In this document: positions 1 through 7,895 of the stretch, piece after piece
Numbering within the stretch: position 1 is the first letter of the stretch
How the letters are laid out: each line of letters begins with the position of its first letter
Source of the DNA: Streptomyces olivochromogenes
Lineage (GTDB): Bacteria; Actinomycetota; Actinomycetes; Streptomycetales; Streptomycetaceae
DNA length: 64,000 nucleotides
Reading direction: 5' to 3'
Assembly (NCBI RefSeq): GCF_021538895.1
Contig: NZ_JADDRL010000047.1
Coordinates: 1-64,000 of the forward strand
Made by a program: the position numbers and the translations under genes
The notes under the pieces: generated by a model
The model's input: the letters and a program-made list of their open reading frames with translations, nothing else
Databases searched by the model: none
What the model was told of the DNA's origin: nothing

Positions 1-178
1 GGTAGGCCTGCCGCACCACCGGGGCGTGCGTCCTCACCCGCTGGGCCGCCTTCTTGCCCAGTCGCTCGATCGGGTCGACGGACTGGGCGCAGCCGGGGAG
101 GAAGGGCAGCAGGAGGGCCACGAGGAGGACGGCGGAGGTCGCCGTCCCCCTCCGTTTCGGCCCCCTCGGCCGCCTCAC
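1..178 (-). CDS. Putative lipoprotein, N-terminal part (runs off window)
   Basis: Only the first 59 codons are in the window. The GTG start at 178-176 overlaps the TGA of the upstream deacetylase gene (GTGA), so the two are probably translationally coupled. The product begins with an Arg-rich n-region (MRRPRGPKRR), a hydrophobic stretch and a lipobox LPGC, so it is likely exported and lipidated on Cys. The visible mature part (AQSVDPIERLGKKAAQRV) is not one I recognise. From the coupling it may act with the polysaccharide deacetylase at the cell surface, but that is inference. Confidence 0.75.
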   Translation of the reverse strand, partial: MRRPRGPKRRGTATSAVLLVALLLPFLPGCAQSVDPIERLGKKAAQRVRTHAPVVRQAY

Positions 179-1116
179 AGGTAGTCCTCCAGGCGGGCCA
201 CCGCGTACCCCTCACGGGTGACCTTGTTCAGGAACCGGCGCATGTCGTCGACCATCGTGCCGTCCCAGTCGCTGCGGCCCCGGAAGTGGGTGAGCACGAT
301 GTCGCCGGGGTGCAGGCTCTCGTCGTCCTCGCGGTACTCCCAGTGGTCGACGAAGACCTCCTCGTCCCAGATCGGCGCGTACTTGATGCCGCAGGACTTG
401 GCGGCACGCAGGGTGTCCCCGTTGTAGTTGCCGTAGGGCGGGCGGAAGACGGTGGGGGCCTTGCCGAACCACTTCTCCATCACGCCCTGCATGCCGCAGA
501 TCTCGTTCTTCTGCTCCTCGTAGGACAGACCCGGCAGATACGGGTGGTGGAGGGTGTGGTTGTTGAGGGTGACGCCCTCGGCCTGCATCTGCCGGAAGTA
601 CCCGTAGTTGTCCTGGATCAGGTAGTTGCTGAGGAAGGCGGTGTACGGGACCTTCAGGTCGCTCATCATGCGCAGGAACGCCGGGTCCTTCTCGGAGCCG
701 TCGTCGATGGTGAGGAAGACGACCTTCTGCCGGGTGGGGATCGTGGTGAAGACAGGCGGCAGGTGCTCTTCCTCCTGCCCGTCGACCTCGAAGCCGGCGC
801 GAGCGGTGATCTTCGGCTTGTGGGCCGGGGGCCGCGGGGGCATCAGCGGAACCTGGTCCAGGCCCCAGTGCCGGGCGGCGGCCGCCAGGGCGGCGCGGTC
901 GGCGCGGAGGCGGCCGGCGTAGGAGTCCAGGGCGCGGGCGGGGGGCGCCTGGAGGCGCTGCTGACCGGGGGCCGGTCGTACGCCCGAGTCCGTGTCCGGC
1001 GCCGTACAGCCGGAGAGGACGGCGGCGACGGCGAGCGCGGCCGCACCACCGCGCACACCCGCCCTGCCAAGTGCCGAACGTGTCCTATTTTTATCAGTTT
1101 GTACGACTACTCGCAT
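175..1116 (-). CDS. Polysaccharide deacetylase family lipoprotein (NodB domain)
   Basis: A 313-residue exported carbohydrate esterase 4-type protein, expected to remove N-acetyl groups from a cell-wall or surface glycan. The ATG at 1116 is chosen because GAGGA lies about 9 nt upstream and a signal peptide follows at once, with lipobox LSGC (Cys 37). The NodB motifs are visible: TIDDG (Asp 138/139, near-canonical TFDDG), the metal-binding HTLHH (His 187 and His 191) and RPPYGNYN. A Pro-rich linker separates the lipid anchor from the catalytic domain. It ends in a GTGA overlap with a second lipoprotein. The substrate cannot be read from the sequence. Confidence 0.88.
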   Translation of the reverse strand: MRVVVQTDKNRTRSALGRAGVRGGAAALAVAAVLSGCTAPDTDSGVRPAPGQQRLQAPPARALDSYAGRLRADRAALAAAARHWGLDQVPLMPPRPPAHKPKITARAGFEVDGQEEEHLPPVFTTIPTRQKVVFLTIDDGSEKDPAFLRMMSDLKVPYTAFLSNYLIQDNYGYFRQMQAEGVTLNNHTLHHPYLPGLSYEEQKNEICGMQGVMEKWFGKAPTVFRPPYGNYNGDTLRAAKSCGIKYAPIWDEEVFVDHWEYREDDESLHPGDIVLTHFRGRSDWDGTMVDDMRRFLNKVTREGYAVARLEDYL

Positions 1117-1227
1117 GGTGCTGGATCCTCGCAGGCCCCCGCCTCGAACCCCGGCCGACACCACCACCGCGGGCGCACCGTCCACCGACTGGCCCACAGC
1201 GCCCCGTGGCTGGCCGACAATGACCAG

Positions 1228-2463
1228 GTGAACGACGTCCTCCCCTTCCGCTCACTGCTCACCCCCGAGGGCCACGCCCTCCTCGACGAGGTGCGCGGCA
1301 CCGACCCGGCCGACGAGCTCGCCGTCGCCACCCGGCTGCGCCGGGAGCACCCGGCCGACCTCGTCTCGGCGGCACTCGGCCAGGCCCGGCTGCGGCAGCG
1401 GGCGGCGGCGAAGTTCGGCGCCGAGGACGCGGAGCGGATGTTCTTCACGCCGAACGGGGTCGAGCAGTCGACGCGCGCGAGCGTGGCGACGTACCGCGCG
1501 GGCCGACTGCGCGAACTGGGCGTCACCTCCGTGGCCGACCTGTGCTGCGGCATCGGCGGGGACGCGATCGCGCTCGCGCGGGCCGGCATCCGGGTGCTGG
1601 CGGTCGACCGGGACCCGCTGACCGCGCAGGTGGCGCGGGCCAATGCCGACGTGCTGGGGCTGGGCGACCTGATCGAGGTGCGGGAGGCGGACGTCACGGA
1701 GGTCGACACGGCCGCGTACGACGCCGTGTTCGTGGACCCCGCGCGGCGTGGCGGCAGACCAGGAGGGGCCGCGCGAAGCGCGTCGTTGAGGGGTGGTGGC
1801 CGGGCGACGGGCGGGCGGATCTTCGACCCGGAGTCGTACTCGCCGCCGCTGTCCTGGGCGGTGGACGCGGCGACGGCCGCTCGGGTGGCCGCGCTGAAGA
1901 TCGCCCCCGGCATCCCGCACGAGGCGATCCCGGCCGAGGCCGAGGCCGAGTGGATCTCCGACGGCGGGGACGTGAAGGAGGCGGTGCTGTGGTTCGGGGC
2001 CGGCGTCGAGCCCGGCGCCGTGCGGGCCACGCTGCTGCCGGGGCCGCGCTCCCTGCTCGGCCGGGGGCTGCCGGATCCCGAAGTACGGTCCGTGGGGCGG
2101 TACTTGTACGAGCCGGACGGCGCCGTCATCCGGGCGCATCTGGTCGCCGAGGTCGCCGACTCGCTCGACGGCGGGCTCGTCGACCCGACCATCGCCTATG
2201 TCACGGCGGACGAGCTGCGGCCGACGCCGTACGCGTCAGCGTACGAGATCACCGACCAACTCCACTTCAACGTCAAGAAGTTGAAGGCGCTGCTGCGAGA
2301 GCGGGAGGTCGGCACGCTGACCGTCAAGAAACGCGGGTCGGCCGTGGAGCCGGAGGAGCTGCGGCGCAAGGTGAAGCCGCAGGGGCCCCGCTCGGCCACG
2401 GTGTTCCTCACGCGCGTCGCGGGTGCCCCGACGATGCTGATCGGGGCACCCGCGAACGGCTGA
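1228..2463 (+). CDS. Class I SAM-dependent methyltransferase with THUMP-like C-terminal domain
   Basis: A 411-residue protein of the actinobacterial methyltransferase family with a C-terminal THUMP-like domain, probably acting on RNA. The frame stays open far upstream, but that part is antisense to the deacetylase; the GTG at 1228 is where family-like sequence (NDVLPFRSLL) begins. The SAM-binding motif I is VADLCCGIGGDAIALA (from about residue 102) and the catalytic-loop motif is VFVDPARRGG (about 168). The C-terminal part contains YVTADELRPTPYA and ends MLIGAPANG. Odd: residues about 175-196 are a Gly/Arg/Ser-rich insert right after DPARRGG and before RIFDPESYSP, where relatives as I recall them join directly. 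The start is weakly supported because no clear Shine-Dalgarno is seen. Confidence 0.8.
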   Translation: MNDVLPFRSLLTPEGHALLDEVRGTDPADELAVATRLRREHPADLVSAALGQARLRQRAAAKFGAEDAERMFFTPNGVEQSTRASVATYRAGRLRELGVTSVADLCCGIGGDAIALARAGIRVLAVDRDPLTAQVARANADVLGLGDLIEVREADVTEVDTAAYDAVFVDPARRGGRPGGAARSASLRGGGRATGGRIFDPESYSPPLSWAVDAATAARVAALKIAPGIPHEAIPAEAEAEWISDGGDVKEAVLWFGAGVEPGAVRATLLPGPRSLLGRGLPDPEVRSVGRYLYEPDGAVIRAHLVAEVADSLDGGLVDPTIAYVTADELRPTPYASAYEITDQLHFNVKKLKALLREREVGTLTVKKRGSAVEPEELRRKVKPQGPRSATVFLTRVAGAPTMLIGAPANG

Positions 2464-2520
2464 ACGGCTCAGCGGCTCGGCGGCTCGGCGGCTCGGCGGC
2501 TCGGCGGCCTTACGGAACCG

Positions 2521-3792
2521 TCACGGCCCGCCGAGCTCCCGCGCCCGGGCGGCCAGCAGCTCGCGTTCCCGTGCGTTGCCGGTGAGTTCGGCGGCCCGGG
2601 CGAACTCGGCGCGCGCCTCCGTCGTACGGCCGAGGCGGGCCAGCAGGTCACCGCGGACGCTGGGCAGCAGGTGGTAGTCGCGCAGGGCGGGCTCGGCGGC
2701 GAGGGCGTCGACGATCGCCAGGGCCGGGCCCGGGCCCTCGGCCATGGAGACGGCGACCGCGCGGTTGAGCTCGACGACCGGGGACGGGGCACGGGCGGCG
2801 AGCAGGCCGTAGAGGGTCGCGATGGTCCTCCAGTCGGTCTCCTCGTAGGAGTAGGCGTGGGCGTGGCAGGCGGCGATCGTGGCCTGGAGCGTGTACGGGC
2901 CGGGGGCGCCGGCAGCTGTGGCGTCCGCGCGGCCCAGAGCCTTGATGCCACGGGCGATGAGCATGCGGTTCCAGCGGCGGCGGTTCTGGTCCTTGAGGAG
3001 GACCGGCGCGCCGTCGGGGCCGGTGCGGGCGGCGGCGCGGGACGCCTGGAATTCGAGCAGGGAGGTCAGCGCGTGGACCTCCGGCTCCTTCGGCATGAGG
3101 GAGGACAGGACGCGGGCCAGGCGCAGGGCGTCCTCGCACAGGGCGGGGCGCAGCCAGTCGTCGCCGGCCGTGGCCGCGTACCCCTCGTTGAAGATCAGGT
3201 AGATGACGTCCAGGACGGAGTCGAGACGGGCCTCGCGGTCGGGGCCGTACGGGACCTCGAAGGCGACGTTCTTCGTCGCCAGTGTTCTCTTCGCGCGCAC
3301 GATCCGCTGGGCGATCGTCGGCTCGGGGACGAGGAACGCGCGGGCGATCTCGGGCGTCGTCAGACCGCCCAGCAGGCGCAGGGTGAGCGCGATGCGGGCC
3401 TCGGCGGACAGCACCGGGTGGCAGGCGGTGAAGACCAGCCGGAGCAGGTCGTCGTCGATGTCCTCCGGGTCGGCGAGCTCCTGCGGCGGGACCGTGGTCT
3501 CCAGGTCGCGGCCGATCTCCGCGAGCTTGCGGGCGTAGTTCTCCCGGCGCCGGATCAGGTCGACGGCGCGGCGGCGGGCGGTGGCCATGAGCCAGGCGCC
3601 CGGGTTGTCCGGCACGCCGTCGCGCCGCCACTGCTCCAGCGCCGCGACCAGGGCGTCCTGCGCGAGTTCCTCCGCGATGCCGACGTCCCGGACGATACGG
3701 GCGACGCCGGCGATGATGCGTGGGGACTCCAGACGGAAGACGGTCTCGATGGCGTGCTCGGCGCTGGGCTGCTCGGTGGGCTGCGGTTCCAC
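2521..3792 (-). CDS. ECF-type RNA polymerase sigma factor with C-terminal TPR-like domain (ECF42-like)
   Basis: A 423-residue sigma factor. The sigma-2 region spans roughly residues 10-85 (EHAIETVFRLESPRIIAG, then a WLMATARRRAVDLIRR helix). Sigma-4 lies near residues 130-180 (RIALTLRLLGGLTTPEIARA, then TIAQRIVRAKRTL). The long C-terminal helical region (DUF6596/TPR-like, containing GYAATAGDDWLRPALCEDAL) is the signature of the ECF42 group, in which this extension replaces an anti-sigma factor. The GTG at 3792 is chosen because it follows GGTGGG and gives family length; the longer reading frame overlaps the next gene. It lies 65 nt downstream of a DGPF-domain gene, the usual ECF42 partner. The regulon is unknown here. 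Confidence 0.9.
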   Translation of the reverse strand: MEPQPTEQPSAEHAIETVFRLESPRIIAGVARIVRDVGIAEELAQDALVAALEQWRRDGVPDNPGAWLMATARRRAVDLIRRRENYARKLAEIGRDLETTVPPQELADPEDIDDDLLRLVFTACHPVLSAEARIALTLRLLGGLTTPEIARAFLVPEPTIAQRIVRAKRTLATKNVAFEVPYGPDREARLDSVLDVIYLIFNEGYAATAGDDWLRPALCEDALRLARVLSSLMPKEPEVHALTSLLEFQASRAAARTGPDGAPVLLKDQNRRRWNRMLIARGIKALGRADATAAGAPGPYTLQATIAACHAHAYSYEETDWRTIATLYGLLAARAPSPVVELNRAVAVSMAEGPGPALAIVDALAAEPALRDYHLLPSVRGDLLARLGRTTEARAEFARAAELTGNARERELLAARARELGGP

Positions 3793-3857
3793 AACCCACC
3801 ATGCAACACCCCGCGCCGCGTCCACGCCAAGTGACACCGGGAGTACGGCGGTCGGGC

Positions 3858-4214
3858 TCAGCCCTCGGCGATCTCCCGCACCTCGCAGGTCACGGTCCAG
3901 AACTCCTCGTGCACCTTCAGGAACCGCTTGGCCCACTCCAGGGCCTCGGCCATGTCCTTGCACTGCATGATCGCGTAGCCGCCGACGACCTCCTTGGCCT
4001 CGGTGAACGGCCCGTCGGTGACGGAGATCCTGCCGCCCTCCCAGCGCACCCGGGTGCCCTGGGCGGAGGGGGTCAGCCCGGCGGTGTCGAGCATGACGCC
4101 GGCCTTGGTGACCTCCTCGATCAGCTCACCCATGCGCTGCATCAGTTCCGGGCTGGGTCCCTCGGCCGGGGCGGAGGACTCGTCGATCTGCACGAGCGAC
4201 AGGTAACGGGGCAT
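3858..4214 (-). CDS. YciI-like / DGPF-domain protein
   Basis: A 118-residue protein of the YCII-related family. It begins MPRYLSLVQIDES and carries the hallmark DGPFTEAKEVVGGYAIM at about residues 65-81. GAGGAGT lies 5-10 nt before the ATG. Such genes typically sit next to ECF42 sigma factors, as here, and are thought to be small dimeric proteins of the same stress response. The biochemical role is not established for the family. Confidence 0.88.
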   Translation of the reverse strand: MPRYLSLVQIDESSAPAEGPSPELMQRMGELIEEVTKAGVMLDTAGLTPSAQGTRVRWEGGRISVTDGPFTEAKEVVGGYAIMQCKDMAEALEWAKRFLKVHEEFWTVTCEVREIAEG

Positions 4215-4375
4215 GGTGACTCCTCGGTCTCATTCCCGAGCGGCGGGGCCTGTCCCCGCCTCTCACCCATGCGTCGAACGGCGGGCACCCGGATCGACAC
4301 ACGCCCCAAAATTCTTCGAAGATTTTTTTCCCGCCCCGGTCTCGCGGGCGTTTTCGCAGGTCGTACGGCGTTTCC

Positions 4376-5437
4376 TCAGCGCAGCGACGCCCACAGCTCG
4401 CTCGCCGCCCCTTCCTTCGGGATCACTCGGTTGGGGTCGGACGGGGCCGGGACCACCGGCATCATCACCGTTCGCACGTGGTCCGCGGACAGGTTCTTCA
4501 GGCTCTGGCCGAGGCGGGTCAGTTCGTTCAGGGAGTCGAGACCGGTGTCGGTGGTGAGACTGGAGGTGACCGCGTCGGCGATCTTGTAGAGCTTGGTGGG
4601 GTCGGTGAGGAGGTCGGTGGCGGACATCTGCTCCAGGAGGGCCTTGACCAGCTTCTGCTGGAGGCCTATTCGGCCGAGGTCGCTTCCGTCGCCGATGCCG
4701 TGGCGGGTGCGGGCCAGGGCCAGGGCCCGGGTGCCGTCCAGGTGGTGGGCACCGGCCCTGAGGTGCAGGTGGCTCATGTCGTCGTCGATGTCCTGGTCGG
4801 TGGTGACGTCGACCCCGCCGAGGGCGTTCACCAGCTTCGCGAAGCCGGAGAAGTCGATCTCGATGTAGTGGTCCATACGGACGTTCGTGAGCGACTCGAC
4901 GGTCTTCACCGCGCACACCGGTCCGCCCACCGAGTAGGCGCTGTTGAACATCGCGTCGTGGGCCACCGACGTGGCGCCCCCGGACGACAGCGGGCAGGAC
5001 GGGCGGGTGACCAGGGTGTCGCGCGGGATGCTGACGACCGTGGCACCGGTGCGGCCCGCGTCGAGGTGTACGACCATCGCCGTGTCGGAGCGCGCGCCCG
5101 AGCTGCTGCCGCCGCCGAGCCGCTGGTTCTCCTTGCCGCCGCGCGAGTCCGAGCCCAGGACCAGGATGTTCAGGGCCTTGGTCGGCAGCGGGGACGCGAC
5201 GGCCGAGGCGTCGGCCGACGGAGTCGGCACCGCTCTCGCCCGGGCCGGCCGGTCGTCGCCGAGCGCGCTGTCGATGTCGACGCTCCTGATGTTGTCGTTC
5301 AGGTGCCAGTAGGCCCAGCCCGCCGCCGCGACGCCGAGCACCAGGGCGCCCGCCAGGGTGAGACCGGCGGCCCTCAGCACCACCGACCGCCGGCCCGTCG
5401 GTCTTCCCGCGTCGCCGTTCTCCTCGTGTCCGGTCAC
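4376..5437 (-). CDS. LytR-CpsA-Psr (LCP) family protein
   Basis: A 353-residue membrane-anchored phosphotransferase-like protein. The family transfers polyprenyl-pyrophosphate-linked glycopolymers, such as teichoic acid or arabinogalactan-type chains, onto peptidoglycan. It has a cytoplasmic N-terminus, one membrane helix at about residues 22-46, a Ser/Pro linker, and then the LCP domain. Family motifs are NILVLGSDSR, RSDTAMVVHLD, VVSIPRDTLV and the Arg/Asp-containing LALARTRHG near residue 230. It lies alone on the minus strand. Upstream, CTGTT-CTCCT-AACAG at about 5467-5481 (read on the minus strand) is a small inverted repeat that may be regulatory; this is weak. Confidence 0.9.
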   Translation of the reverse strand: MTGHEENGDAGRPTGRRSVVLRAAGLTLAGALVLGVAAAGWAYWHLNDNIRSVDIDSALGDDRPARARAVPTPSADASAVASPLPTKALNILVLGSDSRGGKENQRLGGGSSSGARSDTAMVVHLDAGRTGATVVSIPRDTLVTRPSCPLSSGGATSVAHDAMFNSAYSVGGPVCAVKTVESLTNVRMDHYIEIDFSGFAKLVNALGGVDVTTDQDIDDDMSHLHLRAGAHHLDGTRALALARTRHGIGDGSDLGRIGLQQKLVKALLEQMSATDLLTDPTKLYKIADAVTSSLTTDTGLDSLNELTRLGQSLKNLSADHVRTVMMPVVPAPSDPNRVIPKEGAASELWASLR

Positions 5438-5541
5438 GGACAGGAACGTAAGTCCGAATTATTAGGGGACTGTTAGGAGAACAGGGGCGAGACGGTCTTC
5501 TTCGGAAAATCTCATGTTGCGGGTGGCTCCGAAAGTTTCGG

Positions 5542-5612
5542 TCAACTGCCGGCCACGGACGGCTCGGTACTCGCGCGCACCACCAGGCTGGCCGCCGGCT
5601 CCACCCGCGCGT
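5542..5612 (-). pseudogene. C-terminal remnant of a LacI-family regulator
   Basis: About 22 codons on the minus strand read RVEPAASLVVRASTEPSVAG and stop. This is the typical C-terminal tail of Streptomyces LacI-family repressors (beta-strand ending LVVRxST). No DNA-binding or sugar-binding domain precedes it: further upstream in the frame the sequence is antisense to a GH3 fragment. It is read as the 3' end of a regulator gene whose 5' part was lost in a deletion with its junction near 5612. Confidence 0.6.
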
Positions 5613-6010
5613 GGAGGACCTGCTGCGCGCTCACTGCGGGGCGCGCTCGGTGATGGCGGCGTACAACGAGACGGACGGGGTCCCGGCGTCGGCGGACTCG
5701 CGCCTGCTGACCGAACTCCTGTGGGAGGAGTGGGGGTTCACGGGCACGGTGGTCGCCGACTACTTCGGCATCGGCTTCCTGGAGACGCTGCACCGGGCGG
5801 CCGGGAGCGAGGCGCAGGCCGCGCACCTGGCGCTGGAGGCGGGTATCGACGTCGAGCTGCCCACCCTGAAGTGCTACGGAGAGCCGCTGGTGGCGGCCGT
5901 ACGCGCCGGAACGGTCCCGGAGTCGCTGGTGGACCGGGCGGCCCGCCGCGTCCTGCTCCAGAAGTGCGAGCTGGGTCTCCTGGACGAGGACTGGGAGCCG
6001 GAGTCAACTC
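5613..6010 (+). pseudogene. Internal fragment of a GH3 beta-glucosidase/beta-xylosidase
   Basis: Plus-strand sequence encodes about 130 residues matching the middle of family 3 glycosidases: ARSVMAAYNETDGVPA, then LWEEWGFTGTVVADYFGIG, GIDVELPTLKCYGEPLV and the Arg-rich helix DRAARRVLLQKCELGLLDED. The Asp of VVADYF is at the catalytic-nucleophile position. The N-terminal (beta/alpha)8 part and the whole C-terminal domain are missing. The frame runs into unrelated sequence after EDWEPE near 6003. An ATG at 5611 exists but lies at the junction. It is a decayed gene, once divergent to the LacI remnant next to it. Confidence 0.75.
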
Positions 6011-6035
6011 GGCACGCCAGCAGGCGCGTTGTTGT

Positions 6036-6290
6036 TCAGCCCATCGACTCGAACCGCCACCGGTGCACCGGCCGCGTCACCAACTCCGCGTCGGGTTCAG
6101 GCAGTTCGGGCAAGTCGGCGTCGTAGGGCGCGTCCCACCAGGTGATGACCAGGACGCGGTCCTGGGGAGCCCGGAAGGTCTCCCGGCGCAGGGGCGGCGG
6201 CCCGGCGAGCTCCTGCCGCCGCGCCCAGGACAGCAGGTCCTCGCCCCGCCCCTCGACCGCCCGCGCCTCCCACATCAGGGCGACCGTCAC
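6036..6290 (-). CDS. Conserved hypothetical protein, 84 residues
   Basis: The GTG start at 6290-6288 overlaps the TGA of tsaD (GTGA), so it is probably translated from the tsaD message. The product (MTVALMWEARAVEGRGEDLL, with RVLVITWWDAP in the middle and a Val/Arg-rich end) has an alternating hydrophobic pattern like a small ferredoxin-fold or ABM-type monooxygenase-like protein, but I see no catalytic motif. No signal peptide or membrane segment. The function is unknown. Confidence 0.7.
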   Translation of the reverse strand: MTVALMWEARAVEGRGEDLLSWARRQELAGPPPLRRETFRAPQDRVLVITWWDAPYDADLPELPEPDAELVTRPVHRWRFESMG

Positions 6291-7390
6291 GAGTACAGGT
6301 TCTCCTTGCTGACCTCGTGCACGTGGTCGTGGTCGTGGCTGTGCTCACGTCCCGGCACGTGCGGGTCCGTCACCGGCAGCGAGGAGTCCGCCGACAGGTC
6401 CCAGCTGGAGGCGGCCCGGTTGCGGGCGACCATCTCGGCGCCCAGCGCGGCCACCATCGCCCCGTTGTCCGTGCACAGCTTGGGCCGCGGGACGCGCAGG
6501 CGGATGCCGGCCGCCTCGCAGCGCTCCTGGGCCAGGGCGCGCAGCCGGGAGTTGGCCGCCACACCGCCGCCGATCATGAGGTGGTCGACGCCCTCGTCGC
6601 GGCAGGCCCGTACGGCCTTGCGGGTCAGCACGTCCACGATCGCCTCCTGGAAGGACGCGGCGACGTCCCGCACCGGGACCTCCTCGCCCGCCGCCCGCCT
6701 GGCCTCGATCCAGCGGGCCACCGCCGTCTTCAGGCCGGAGAAGGAGAAGTCGTAGGCCGCGTCCCGCGGGCCGGTCAGACCGCGCGGGAAGGCGATCGCC
6801 GCCGGGTCGCCCTCGCGGGCGTAGCGGTCGATGACCGGGCCGCCCGGGAAGCCCAGGTTCAGCACCCGGGCGATCTTGTCGAAGGCCTCGCCCGCGGCGT
6901 CGTCGATCGTCGCGCCCAGGGGGCGTACGTCCGAGGTGATGTCCGTGGACAGGAGCAGGGACGAGTGGCCGCCGCTCACCAGCAGCGCCATCGTCGGCTC
7001 CGGCAGCGCGCCGTGCTCCAGCTGGTCCACGCAGATGTGGGAGGCCAGGTGGTTCACGCCGTAGAGGGGCTTGCCCAGCGCGTAGGCGTACGCCTTCGCC
7101 GCCGAGACGCCGACGAGCAGCGCGCCCGCCAGGCCCGGGCCCGCCGTGACCGCGATGCCGTCCAGGTCCCTGGCGCTGACCCCGGCCTCCTTCAGGGCGC
7201 GGTCGATCGTCGGGACCATCGCCTCCAGGTGGGCCCGGGACGCCACCTCCGGCACGACCCCGCCGAAGCGGGCGTGCTCGTCGACGCTGGAGGCGACGGC
7301 GTCCGCGAGCAGAGTGGTGCCGCGGACGATGCCCACGCCGGTCTCGTCGCAGGAGGTTTCGATCCCCAGAACCAGGGGTTCGTCAGCCAT
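6287..7390 (-). CDS. tsaD: tRNA N6-threonylcarbamoyladenosine transferase TsaD
   Basis: A 367-residue Kae1/TsaD ATPase that transfers threonylcarbamoyl to A37 of ANN-decoding tRNAs, working with TsaB and TsaE, both encoded nearby. It begins LVLGIETSCDETGVGIV. The metal-binding HxxxH is NHLASH (His 114, His 118), and the second metal/phosphate motif is LCTDNGAMVAA near the end. It overlaps rimI by 8 nt at its start and a small hypothetical gene at its end, so the order rimI-tsaD-orf is tightly coupled. Odd: the last ~25 residues form a His/Asp-rich tail (REHSHDHDHVHEV) beyond the usual C-terminus, a possible metal-binding extension. Confidence 0.97.
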   Translation of the reverse strand: MADEPLVLGIETSCDETGVGIVRGTTLLADAVASSVDEHARFGGVVPEVASRAHLEAMVPTIDRALKEAGVSARDLDGIAVTAGPGLAGALLVGVSAAKAYAYALGKPLYGVNHLASHICVDQLEHGALPEPTMALLVSGGHSSLLLSTDITSDVRPLGATIDDAAGEAFDKIARVLNLGFPGGPVIDRYAREGDPAAIAFPRGLTGPRDAAYDFSFSGLKTAVARWIEARRAAGEEVPVRDVAASFQEAIVDVLTRKAVRACRDEGVDHLMIGGGVAANSRLRALAQERCEAAGIRLRVPRPKLCTDNGAMVAALGAEMVARNRAASSWDLSADSSLPVTDPHVPGREHSHDHDHVHEVSKENLYS

Positions 7391-7895
7391 TGATCTCGGT
7401 TCCTTGCACAGAGGTGGAGGTGGAGGGGTCGGTCAGGCGCATCACCAGGGCGTCCACGTTCCCCGGCTGGTAGTAACCGCGTCTGAAGCCGATGGGTTCG
7501 AAGCCGAAGCGCTCGTACAGCTTCTGCGCGCGGACGTTGTCGACCCGGCACTCCAGCAGCACTTCGGCGCACTCGAAGGCGGTCGCCGCGCGCAGCAGCT
7601 CGGTCAGCAGCAGCCCGCCCAGACCGGTGCCCTGCAGATCGCGGGCGACCGCTATGGTCTGGATGTCGGCCAGCTCACCCTGGGCGGCCAGGCCGGCGTA
7701 GCCGACGATCCGGTGGCCCTCGACGGCGACGACGTACCGCCGGCTGGCCTCCGCTCCCCGGGCATGGGCCAGCTCGGACCAGAACATCCCCCGCGACCAG
7801 GCGTCCTCGGGGAAGAGGTCCTTCTCCAGCTCCAGTACGGAGTCGATGTCCCACCAGCGCATCTCGCGCAGCGCGGGCTTCACGGGTTCGGTCAC
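7383..7895 (-). CDS. rimI: Ribosomal-protein-alanine N-acetyltransferase RimI-like (GNAT)
   Basis: A 170-residue GNAT acetyltransferase. In this context it is the RimI homologue fused into the tsaB-tsaD operon. The start is GTG at 7895, whose GTGA overlaps the tsaB stop; the frame is open further upstream but only antisense or overlapping sequence lies there. The acetyl-CoA-binding loop is RDLQGTGLGGLLL at about residues 85-97. The C-terminal LLECRVDNVRAQKLYERFGF is the family's conserved end region. The substrate (S18 N-terminus or others) cannot be read from the sequence. Confidence 0.93.
   Translation of the reverse strand: MTEPVKPALREMRWWDIDSVLELEKDLFPEDAWSRGMFWSELAHARGAEASRRYVVAVEGHRIVGYAGLAAQGELADIQTIAVARDLQGTGLGGLLLTELLRAATAFECAEVLLECRVDNVRAQKLYERFGFEPIGFRRGYYQPGNVDALVMRLTDPSTSTSVQGTEING

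Noticed and set aside
286..1227. Long plus-strand extension upstream of the methyltransferase
   Set aside because: It is the antisense of the polysaccharide deacetylase, whose NodB motifs prove the minus-strand reading; family-like methyltransferase sequence begins only at 1228.
4310..4335. AT-rich palindrome TCTTCGAAGA downstream of the LCP gene
   Set aside because: Stem without loop and close to a T-run on the plus strand; it may be part of a terminator for the LCP gene, but pairing is too short to call.
5611..6126. 171-codon plus-strand ORF as a functional GH3 protein
   Set aside because: It lacks most of both GH3 domains and ends in unrelated sequence, so it is treated as a remnant.
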